Positions 33,582 to 40,778 of a stretch of 64,000 bases of DNA are shown in pieces. Numbering within the stretch: the first letter of the stretch is position 1; each line of letters opens with the position of its first letter. A program made the position numbers and the translations under genes. Below the pieces are notes generated by a model. That model ran no database searches and was not told the origin of the DNA. It worked only from the letters and a program-made list of their open reading frames with translations. This stretch comes from Alkalimonas cellulosilytica. GTDB taxonomy: Bacteria > Pseudomonadota > Gammaproteobacteria > Enterobacterales > Alteromonadaceae. The stretch covers positions 101,979 through 165,978 of the forward strand of contig NZ_JAUHLI010000011.1 of NCBI RefSeq assembly GCF_036325985.1. The letters are read 5' to 3'.

Positions 33582-35918
33582 TTAGAAGCTTAAACTAACG
33601 GTAAAGCTGGCGGTTCGGCCGGCGCCAATCAGGTAAGCGCCTTCACTACCGCCGGTGATGTAGCTTTTGTCGGTCAGGTTGTTTAGCACAAAGGCCAGAT
33701 CAACGCTTTGGAACAAACCGCCATTGCCAAGCGACTTTTCGTAACCAAGGTAAGCATTGTAAATGGTGTGGCCGGAAATACGGTCGCGGTTCCAGATCTC
33801 GCTGCCATCGCTGGCAAAGCTGTGTTTGGCTGCGCCATAGTAGCTGCCGGTGTACTTGCCGCTAAAGCCTGCCCGGTAGTTGCCATCGTGATAGTTCAGT
33901 GCCAATGACAGCATCCGCTCAGGAATACCGGCAATCTTGTCGCCTTTGCGGTAATCCTGCACCAGCACCGGCTCACCGGCAGGATTGACTTTGCTGGTGA
34001 GCACATCTTCCGAGTACTCGGCTGTGTTTAATGTCAGCGAGCTGGTCAGGCTCAGGTTCTGGCTGAAACGCCAGCTCAGGCTGCTTTCCAGACCACGGGC
34101 ACGGACACCACCGACGTTGTCAAAATTACCATCCCCGGCTGCCAGGTAGTTCGGCGTGCCATCCTCTGCGGTGGCGTAGCGAAGCAGCACCACCCGATCG
34201 TTAAAGCGCACATTGTACAGGGCAGTAGAAAGGCTGATGCGATCCCCAAAGTAACGCAGACCCACATCCATGTTGGTCGCGGTTTCCGGGCGCAAATCCT
34301 GCAAATCCGACGCTTTCTGGCTTTCAAGAATGCTGTCGGCAATGGCTTTAAAGTTTTCCGAGTAGCCGGCGAATACTTCCAGCCGATCTGTCAGGCCATA
34401 GACCAGACCAGCACTTGGCAGCCAGGACGAGTTGCTGCTGATGCTGTCTTTGCCCAAGCCATTCAGATTGTCGGTGCGACTGATGTCCACCAGGTATTTT
34501 TGCAGGCCTACTGTGAGCTGCAAATCGCCAAAGGTCATGTGATCCTGCAGGTAAAACTTGGCGACCTTATGACGGTAATCGTCATCAAAATGCACCCAGT
34601 AAGGACGCTCATCAAAGTGGTGGTAGACCTGTGGGTCGATCACTTCATGCCAGTCGCGGGTTTGATTACGCTGCTGCGACTCCAGCCAGAGGCCGCTGCG
34701 CAGACGATGGGTGCCTAGCTCCCAGCTCAGGTTGGCAGTGGCACCATAACGGGTTTTGTCGTAGTGGGTATGACGGTACGACGACACCCGCTTGGCGCCT
34801 GGCTGGTCGTTGTTGCCATCCAGGATCGGGTTGCCGGCACTGTCAACATGGGTGTAGGTGGTGCGGCTGGCACCACTGCCGCGTGCAATACGATTGCCAT
34901 CGGCATCGGCGGCAAACACCTGATAGGGCGGCAGCCAGTCGCCACGGCCATTTTGCAGGTGTAGATAAGGCGTGATATCGAGCTCCAGTGCATCGGTCAG
35001 ATAAAACTCACCTTTGACATAAAACAGCGTATTTTCCCGTAGCGTCGACCAGGCTTCAGCAAAGTTCTGGTCAATATCCGGATCACCGGTCCAGACATTG
35101 GTCAGGCCATCCCAGCGTGGGGTTTGTTTAAAGTGTGCCAGCGATACCGGTTGGTAATTGTCTTCGTGGGCATCGTTGTAAGACAAGCGTGCAGTAAAGC
35201 GGCTGTCGGCCAGCTCGGTGACACTTTTAAACTCAACATGCAGTCGGTCGGCATGGCCGTTGCTGCCAGTTAACATCCAGCGGTTGTTGAAGCTGTCGGA
35301 CACGCTGAAATAAGCGCTGGTGTGGCCAAACAGCTCGCCGGTATCAAAACGCGCAAAGTAACGGCGGGCATTGTGGCTGCCACTGGTGTAAGCGAAGCGG
35401 GCGCCGCGCTCCAGCTCCGGGTTGTCGGAAACAAAGTTGATGGTGCCACCCAGTGCATCCAGTGAGGCGGAGGCAATATCGGCACTGCCCTGGCCTACCT
35501 CGACAAAACGGGTATTTTCAATATCCAGAAAACGATTGGCCTTGCTGCCACCGGCATAGGCTGAGCCACCATTCGGGATGCCATCGATGGTGATGCCCAG
35601 CTGCTGATCGGCGCGGTCAATCACAAAGCCCCGCATGCTGATGGTGGTGGTGTAGTCATCGCTGCCAAAAGCATCACCCTGACCGACGTTAATGCCCGGC
35701 AGGTTGTCAATTAAATCCATCACATTGCCGATGGGGGCCTGTTGCTGCTTCATGCTGTCATCGGTGCTGTTGTTGGCATAGCTGACCCGCTTGCCGAGCA
35801 CCGAAATCACTTCGACGCTTTCAGCGTGTTCGGTTTGGTCCAGTTCGCCGGCATAGACACCAGTGGACAAGGCGGCAATGATTGCCAGACTCAAATGGTT
35901 GCTTTTAAAAGACTGCAC
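33582..35918 (-). CDS. TonB-dependent outer-membrane receptor
   Basis: 778 residues from a GTG start with GGAGAG upstream. A signal peptide (to about residue 23) is followed by a possible TonB box (VEVISVLG), the plug domain with SMRGFVIDRADQQLGITIDGIPNGG, and a 22-strand-type barrel ending in aromatic FTVSLSF as required for barrel assembly. The substrate cannot be told from sequence. It is divergent from a glycerophosphodiester phosphodiesterase lipoprotein, with a Pho-box-like repeat between, so a role in phosphate or organophosphate uptake is a reasonable guess. Confidence 0.93.
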   Translation of the reverse strand: MQSFKSNHLSLAIIAALSTGVYAGELDQTEHAESVEVISVLGKRVSYANNSTDDSMKQQQAPIGNVMDLIDNLPGINVGQGDAFGSDDYTTTISMRGFVIDRADQQLGITIDGIPNGGSAYAGGSKANRFLDIENTRFVEVGQGSADIASASLDALGGTINFVSDNPELERGARFAYTSGSHNARRYFARFDTGELFGHTSAYFSVSDSFNNRWMLTGSNGHADRLHVEFKSVTELADSRFTARLSYNDAHEDNYQPVSLAHFKQTPRWDGLTNVWTGDPDIDQNFAEAWSTLRENTLFYVKGEFYLTDALELDITPYLHLQNGRGDWLPPYQVFAADADGNRIARGSGASRTTYTHVDSAGNPILDGNNDQPGAKRVSSYRHTHYDKTRYGATANLSWELGTHRLRSGLWLESQQRNQTRDWHEVIDPQVYHHFDERPYWVHFDDDYRHKVAKFYLQDHMTFGDLQLTVGLQKYLVDISRTDNLNGLGKDSISSNSSWLPSAGLVYGLTDRLEVFAGYSENFKAIADSILESQKASDLQDLRPETATNMDVGLRYFGDRISLSTALYNVRFNDRVVLLRYATAEDGTPNYLAAGDGNFDNVGGVRARGLESSLSWRFSQNLSLTSSLTLNTAEYSEDVLTSKVNPAGEPVLVQDYRKGDKIAGIPERMLSLALNYHDGNYRAGFSGKYTGSYYGAAKHSFASDGSEIWNRDRISGHTIYNAYLGYEKSLGNGGLFQSVDLAFVLNNLTDKSYITGGSEGAYLIGAGRTASFTVSLSF

Positions 35919-36079
35919 AGGGCTCTCCGTCTGATCAAAAATGTGGTGGTACGTTATGGTTGTTTTGTGGTCGGATCAGATCCCGACGGCGGGCAAGTAT
36001 GGCGGGTAAAAATGACGGTTTTGTGAATTTAAAACTTAAATTTTACTTTAGATTATCTTAACTTGTTATATTGTAACGC

Positions 36080-36097
36080 TTGTCATCTTGTTGTCAT
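36080..36097 (+). promoter_or_regulatory. Pho-box-like direct repeat (PhoB site candidate)
   Basis: TTGTCAT occurs twice with starts 11 bp apart (36080-36086 and 36091-36097), the spacing of PhoB half-sites, and TGTCAT matches the core of the enterobacterial Pho box. A degenerate third copy (TTGTCCA, 36100-36106) follows. It lies in the 258-bp gap between the divergent TonB receptor and phosphodiesterase genes. Confidence 0.6.
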
Positions 36098-36120
36098 CTT
36101 TGTCCATCAGACTGCGCGGT

Positions 36121-36149
36121 TTGTTGTCGCAGGCCGGTTGGCTTATAGT
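36121..36149 (+). promoter_or_regulatory. Promoter of the phosphodiesterase gene
   Basis: -35-like TTGTTG (36121-36126), 17-bp spacer, -10-like TATAGT (36144-36149), 28 bp before the ATG at 36177. The Pho-box-like repeat ends 23 bp upstream of the -35. Confidence 0.5.
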
Positions 36150-36176
36150 TTTTGAGTGAAATAGAGAGTGATTAAA

Positions 36177-37430
36177 ATGAGCAAAGCTTTGCTGTTCGCA
36201 CTGGGGGTGTCGTTGATGGGACTGGCTGGCTGCCATCAAGCCGGCGAGCCGGTGTCAGCTGAGGTCAGTTCTGGCTTGCAAGTGGTGGAGCTTGGGCCCA
36301 GGCCTGCATTTTTAGTGGCGAAATTGCCGCAAGGGCCGCTCAAAGAACAGCTCACTGCTTGTGAAGGTCCTTTTACGCCACACGACTTTTCCATTGGCCA
36401 CCGTGGTGCCCCCTTGATGTTTCCGGAGCATACCGAAGCTTCCTACCGGGCTGCAGCCTTGATGGGGGCAGGTATTTTAGAATGCGACGTCACTTTTACC
36501 CGCGATCGTCAGCTGGTGTGCCGCCATGCGCAGTGCGATTTGCACCAGACCACCGATATTTTACTCCGCCCGGAGCTGGCAGCCCGTTGCAGCGAGCCTT
36601 TTAGCCCGGCCGATCCGCTCTCGGGTCAGCCTGCCAGTGCCCGCTGCTGTACCAGCGACATTGACTTGGCGGAGTATTTAACGCTGTGTGGCAAAATGGA
36701 TGGGGTAAACCCAGCTGCGAGCACGGTACAGCAGTATCTGCGAGGCACTGCGGATTGGCGTACCGATCTTTACGCTGGCTCCTGCCCGACGGTATTGTCG
36801 CACCAGCAAAGCATTGAGCTGTTTCAGCAACTGGGCCGGAAAATGACGCCTGAGCTAAAAGCTGCCGAAGTGCCGATGCCGTTTCAGGGGCAGTACAGCC
36901 AGCACCAGTATGCCCAGCAGTTGGTGGATGAGTACAAAGCCGCCGGGGTGCCGCCTGAGCAGGTATTTTTGCAGTCATTCGACTGGCAGGACATTCTGTA
37001 CTGGCTGGAAGCAGAGCCGGAGTTCGCCAAACAAGCAGTCTGGCTGGATGGGCGCTACGAAGACCCGGCCTTTGATCCGATGCAGCCTGACAGCTGGCAA
37101 CCCGCTATGGCAGAGCTTAAAGCCGCTGGCCTGAACATCATTGCACCACCACTTTGGGTGCTGGTGACCAGCGAGGATAGACAGATCCGGCCCTCGGCCT
37201 ACGCCAAGGCAGCCCGCGCTGCTGGATTGGAGATCATCAGCTGGACGCTGGAGCGCTCCGGCCGATTGGATGAAGGCGGCGGCTGGTACTATCAGAGTAT
37301 TGCTGATCTCACCACCGATGACAGCGTCGCCTTGCAACTGCTGCATGTGTTGGCGCAGGATGTCGGTGTCATCGGCGTGTTCTCCGACTGGCCGGCTACC
37401 ACCACCTTGTATGCCAATTGCATGCTGTAG
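36177..37430 (+). CDS. Glycerophosphodiester phosphodiesterase family lipoprotein
   Basis: 417 residues from the ATG at 36177 (an in-frame GTG at 36168 overlaps the ribosome site). The lipoprotein signal ends in LMGLAGC. The GDPD catalytic elements are in order: GHRGAPLMFPEHTEAS, ECDVTF and the second histidine in VCRHAQCDL. A cysteine-rich insertion (SARCCTSDIDL, then LCGKMDGV) and C-terminal barrel strands follow. Such enzymes release glycerol phosphate from deacylated phospholipids at the envelope. The divergent TonB receptor and Pho-box-like repeat suggest use as a phosphorus source. Confidence 0.9.
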   Translation: MSKALLFALGVSLMGLAGCHQAGEPVSAEVSSGLQVVELGPRPAFLVAKLPQGPLKEQLTACEGPFTPHDFSIGHRGAPLMFPEHTEASYRAAALMGAGILECDVTFTRDRQLVCRHAQCDLHQTTDILLRPELAARCSEPFSPADPLSGQPASARCCTSDIDLAEYLTLCGKMDGVNPAASTVQQYLRGTADWRTDLYAGSCPTVLSHQQSIELFQQLGRKMTPELKAAEVPMPFQGQYSQHQYAQQLVDEYKAAGVPPEQVFLQSFDWQDILYWLEAEPEFAKQAVWLDGRYEDPAFDPMQPDSWQPAMAELKAAGLNIIAPPLWVLVTSEDRQIRPSAYAKAARAAGLEIISWTLERSGRLDEGGGWYYQSIADLTTDDSVALQLLHVLAQDVGVIGVFSDWPATTTLYANCML

Positions 37431-37577
37431 GGCTGTAGATAGCAGAGATAAATAGATGTCTGGATGTCTTTTTTGCGGCTAAGCCATTGCCAGTTTGGTC
37501 CGGATCCGTTATCGTATCAGCCCTGAAAACCACTGCCAGTCTGTGTTGGCGGTGGGGCAACACCAAGAGGCAAGCGT

Positions 37578-38369
37578 ATGCGGCATGAGATCTGGCAACA
37601 GTTAAAACAGGAAGCTTTCGAGCTGGTGACCAAAGAGCCTTTGCTCGCCAGTCATGTTTATTCCAGTGTGCTGAACCACGATTGCCTGGGCTCGGCGCTT
37701 AGCTTTATCGTCGCCAATAAACTATCCGATGCTGTGGTCTCTGCCTTTACCATTCGTGAGCTGTTTGATCAGGCCTTTGTTAATTGCGACGAGATGCTGA
37801 CCCATGTTGCCCATGACATCAAAGCGGTGCTGGATCGCGATCCGGCAGCCGATACTTACCTCAATGTATTGCTGCACTTAAAAGGTTTCCATGCCATTCA
37901 AACACACCGGCTGGCGCATTGCCTGTGGCGGCAAAACCGCAAAGAGCTGGCGCGCTTTCTACAAAGTCGCTGCTCGGAAGTGTTCGGCGTCGATATCCAC
38001 CCGGCCTGTCGCATCGGCCATGGCCTGATGTTCGACCATGCCACCGGCATAGTGGTCGGCGAGACGGCTGAAATTGGCAACAATGTGTCAATTTTGCAGG
38101 GCGTTACCCTGGGTGGTACCGGCAATCAGCAAGGCGATCGCCATCCGAAAATCCGTTCTGGCGTGATGATAGGGGCGGGCGCCAAGATCCTGGGTAATAT
38201 CGAAATTGGCGAAGATGCCCGCATTGGGGCCGGCTCGGTGGTACTGAATTCCGTCCCAGCTCGTTGCACAGCCGTTGGGGTTCCCGCCAAGATCACCGGC
38301 AGCAGCTGCGAATGCCCGGCCGAATCGATGGATCAAAACTTTCTGCAAAATACCGCGGCTGCGAAGTAA
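37578..38369 (+). CDS. cysE: Serine O-acetyltransferase
   Basis: 263 residues. The N-terminal helical domain (IWQQLKQEAFELVTKEPLLAS) and C-terminal left-handed beta-helix made of hexapeptide repeats (VDIHPACRIGHGLMFDHATG onward) are the CysE pattern. The catalytic Asp/His pair is in FDHATG. It makes O-acetylserine from serine and acetyl-CoA, the entry to cysteine synthesis. A monocistronic gene by layout, with parDE following 79 bp later. Confidence 0.96.
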   Translation: MRHEIWQQLKQEAFELVTKEPLLASHVYSSVLNHDCLGSALSFIVANKLSDAVVSAFTIRELFDQAFVNCDEMLTHVAHDIKAVLDRDPAADTYLNVLLHLKGFHAIQTHRLAHCLWRQNRKELARFLQSRCSEVFGVDIHPACRIGHGLMFDHATGIVVGETAEIGNNVSILQGVTLGGTGNQQGDRHPKIRSGVMIGAGAKILGNIEIGEDARIGAGSVVLNSVPARCTAVGVPAKITGSSCECPAESMDQNFLQNTAAAK

Positions 38370-38395
38370 CCGCAAAGACCACTGCTGTGGATTTT

Positions 38396-38424
38396 TTGGC
38401 AAACTTTGCCATAATAAGTGCAAT
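38396..38424 (+). promoter_or_regulatory. parDE promoter/operator with inverted repeat
   Basis: A perfect 7-bp inverted repeat TGGCAAA-C-TTTGCCA (38397-38411) overlaps a -35-like TTGGCA (38396-38401); TGCAAT at 38419-38424 is a possible -10 at 17 bp. The position suits autorepression by the ParD ribbon-helix-helix antitoxin. Confidence 0.5.
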
Positions 38425-38448
38425 GAGTTTCAGCATTGGGTGAAGCAG

Positions 38449-38688
38449 ATGGCTACCATGAATGTTTCCTTACCAGATCAAATGAAAGACTGGGTTGAGC
38501 AGCAATCTGCTGCTGGTCGTTACAGCAATGCCAGCGATTATGTGCGCGATTTGATTCGCCGTGATCAACAGCAGGTGGCCAAAATAGCGCATATGCAGCG
38601 TCTGGTGGATGAAGGCATTGCCAGTGGCCCGGGCCAGCGCTCTATGGCAGAGATTGAGCAGGCAGCACTGGCAACGTTGGCGGATTAA
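38449..38688 (+). CDS. parD: ParD-type antitoxin
   Basis: 79 residues from the ATG at 38449 (a second ATG at 38458 is possible). The ribbon-helix-helix N terminus MNVSLPDQMKDWVEQQ, the motif GRYSNASDYVRDLIRRDQ and the acidic C-terminal tail that wraps the toxin are typical of ParD/CC2985-type antitoxins. It binds its own promoter and neutralises ParE, encoded 2 bp downstream. Confidence 0.92.
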   Translation: MATMNVSLPDQMKDWVEQQSAAGRYSNASDYVRDLIRRDQQQVAKIAHMQRLVDEGIASGPGQRSMAEIEQAALATLAD

Positions 38689-38690
38689 GC

Positions 38691-38984
38691 ATGCCTTATC
38701 GGCTGAGTCAGCAGGCTGAGCAGGATCTGATAGAGCTCTTTTTGTATGGTGCTAAACACTTTGGTATTCAAGCGGCCCGCCGCTACCATCAGCAGTTCAG
38801 CCGCACTTTCGAGTTTTTAGCAGAGCACCCCAAAGCAGCTCCCCTTCGAAAAGAGATTGACCAGCTGGTTCATATACACCCCGTCGGCCAGCATCTGGTG
38901 ATTTATCAGCAGATGGCAGATGGCAGCATTTTTATTATCCGCATTCGGCATGGTCATGAGGACTGGTTAAATCAGGAGTTCTGA
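38691..38984 (+). CDS. parE: ParE-type toxin
   Basis: 97 residues of the RelE/ParE superfamily: YRLSQQAEQDLIELFLYG at the N terminus, ARRYHQQFSRTFEFLAEHP in the middle and the final strands VIYQQMADGSIFIIRIRHG. ParE toxins generally inhibit DNA gyrase. It appears intact and is the second gene of a parDE operon. Confidence 0.92.
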   Translation: MPYRLSQQAEQDLIELFLYGAKHFGIQAARRYHQQFSRTFEFLAEHPKAAPLRKEIDQLVHIHPVGQHLVIYQQMADGSIFIIRIRHGHEDWLNQEF

Positions 38985-39141
38985 GTTGTTGTACCAGCCG
39001 ACGTTTTTAGGCAGCTGCTCGCCGAAGTTCTGATCTGTGTCATGGCCTAAGTACTTTCGAAATGCTAGGCTTATCAACAAGACTGTGCCATAGCAGCGTA
39101 AAGCTGGTATGGCTAATTTCCCCAATCTGAAGGAGTACCTC

Positions 39142-39612
39142 ATGACACAAATGGATATCGGTATTACCAAGGCTGATCGCGAAACCATTGCCGAAAGCCT
39201 GAAACATCTGCTGGCGGATACCTACACGCTTTATTTGCAAACCCACAACTTCCATTGGAACGTCACTGGCCCGCAGTTTCGCGAATTGCACTTGATGTTT
39301 GAAGAGCATTACACCGAACTGGCGGTGGCGGTGGATGATATTGCCGAGCGTATTCGTACGCTGGATGTGGCGGCACCGGGGACTTACAAAGAGTTTGTTC
39401 GTCTAAGCAATATCAAAGAAGTGGATGGCGTACCAGCGGCGAAAGAGATGGTTGATCTGCTGACACAGGGCCATGAGACCATCGTACGTACCTGCCGCGA
39501 GGTGCTCAAGCATGCTCAAGCCGGTGATGATGAATCCACCGCAGCACTGGCGTCCGACCGCATGCGGGTGCATGAAAAAACCGCCTGGATGCTGCGGGTA
39601 TTGAATAAGTAA
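39142..39612 (+). CDS. dps: Dps family ferritin-like protein
   Basis: 156 residues from the ATG at 39142, with AAGGAG upstream. The four-helix ferritin-like fold has ferroxidase residues in LQTHNFHWNVTGPQF and HLMFEEHYTELAVAVDDIAERIR. Dps dodecamers oxidise and store iron and shield DNA during starvation and peroxide stress. It is a single gene ending in a strong hairpin shared with the convergent metallo-hydrolase gene. Confidence 0.93.
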   Translation: MTQMDIGITKADRETIAESLKHLLADTYTLYLQTHNFHWNVTGPQFRELHLMFEEHYTELAVAVDDIAERIRTLDVAAPGTYKEFVRLSNIKEVDGVPAAKEMVDLLTQGHETIVRTCREVLKHAQAGDDESTAALASDRMRVHEKTAWMLRVLNK

Positions 39613-39620
39613 GACTCACT

Positions 39621-39657
39621 ACAACAATAGCCCGGCGCATTATGCCGGGCTTGTTGT
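39621..39657. terminator. Bidirectional terminator between dps and the metallo-hydrolase gene
   Basis: 8-bp GC stem AGCCCGGC (39629-39636) / GCCGGGCT (39644-39651), flanked by ACAACA and TGTTGT that extend it past a 2-nt bulge. It lies exactly between two convergent genes. Confidence 0.7.
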
Positions 39658-40763
39658 TAAAGACTCACCGACTCCCCTTCATTAAGAATATGCAGTGGCA
39701 CCGTGCTTTGCATCTGTTGCTGCATATGCAGCAAGCGCAGAAGTGGTGAATGTGAGCTGTGATCGCCCATCTGCCAGCTGGCATTGCCGTAACCCCAGGG
39801 GATCATCACTTTGCAGCCGAGCTCTTCGGCAGCGACCAGCGCATCTTCTGGGGTGGTGTGGACATAGCGGTACCAGGCACTGTGCTCGTCATGATGGTAA
39901 GACGCCACCGGCAGCAAGCAAATATCGATATCGCCGTACCTTTGTTGAATATCGCGAAAATGCGGCGAATAGCCGGTATCACCGGCGAAAAACAAGGTAT
40001 TTCCCTGGTGCTCTATCAGCCAGCCGCCCCATTTGGCACGGTTGTCATCGTTGAACAGTTTTCGACTGTTAAAATGATGCGCCGGAACCAGATGCACCGT
40101 TAGTTCACCCAGTTCACTGCTGCTGTACCAGGCTTTTTCCAGTACCTGATAACCGCCTTTGGGCATGTAATCAGCCATGCCGATTGGCACATAGTAGCGT
40201 GCCTCGGTGCCAATCTGACGAATGGTGGCATGGCTGAAGTGATCGTAATGCAGGTGTGAGTAAAGCACCGCATCGCTGGTTGCCAGCTGCTCGCTGGGTA
40301 AACCTGCAGGCAAGGGACGGCGCAGGCCAATCAGGTGCGCAGCCCAATTGACGGGTCGGTCAAACTGGCCCATCACAGGATCAAACAACAGCTGCTGGCC
40401 ATCTGGCGTTTTGATTAAGAAACTGGCATGGCCGACCCAATGCACCAGAAAGCCGCTGTTAAGTTCTGGTGCGCTTTGCTCACCAATAAACTTGCAATCC
40501 TGGCCATGGCTCTTGCAGGCCACCGTCGGGTGAGCGGGGTAACAGTCACCCTCGCAAGTGATCGGGTAGTCCTGCTGACCACGATACAGATTGCGGTACA
40601 TGCCCTGGTGCTTGCCATCCGGGACCTGTTCGATAACCCCTTGTTCGGTAATCAGTTGTTGCACCGTGTTCGGGGTGCTGCAGGCATTTAGAAGCAGGGT
40701 GCTGCCAAGCAGCAACCCCAGTGAGCCCAGTGTCAGTTTCATCCATCGTCCTTTGACGTTCAT
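39657..40763 (-). CDS. MBL-fold metallo-hydrolase lipoprotein (UlaG / NAPE-PLD-like)
   Basis: 368 residues (347 from the alternative ATG at 40742, which also has a good AAGGA). The lipoprotein signal ends in LLLNAC. The metallo-beta-lactamase motif is YSHLHYDHFSH; further metal histidines lie in VPAHHFNSR and FFAGDTGYSPH, and NRAKWGGWLI is typical of the N-acyl-phosphatidylethanolamine phospholipase D-like branch. It lies 15 bp after the ABC permease on the same strand and is probably the last gene of that operon, so it likely acts on envelope lipid or a related ester. Substrate unknown. Confidence 0.88.
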   Translation of the reverse strand: MNVKGRWMKLTLGSLGLLLGSTLLLNACSTPNTVQQLITEQGVIEQVPDGKHQGMYRNLYRGQQDYPITCEGDCYPAHPTVACKSHGQDCKFIGEQSAPELNSGFLVHWVGHASFLIKTPDGQQLLFDPVMGQFDRPVNWAAHLIGLRRPLPAGLPSEQLATSDAVLYSHLHYDHFSHATIRQIGTEARYYVPIGMADYMPKGGYQVLEKAWYSSSELGELTVHLVPAHHFNSRKLFNDDNRAKWGGWLIEHQGNTLFFAGDTGYSPHFRDIQQRYGDIDICLLPVASYHHDEHSAWYRYVHTTPEDALVAAEELGCKVMIPWGYGNASWQMGDHSSHSPLLRLLHMQQQMQSTVPLHILNEGESVSL

Positions 40764-40778
40764 GAGTATATGCTCCGT

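Noticed and set aside
38690..38984. CRISPR, insertion sequence or transposase remnants around parDE
   Set aside because: No flanking repeats or transposase-like frames were seen; parDE looks intact without signs of a mobile carrier.
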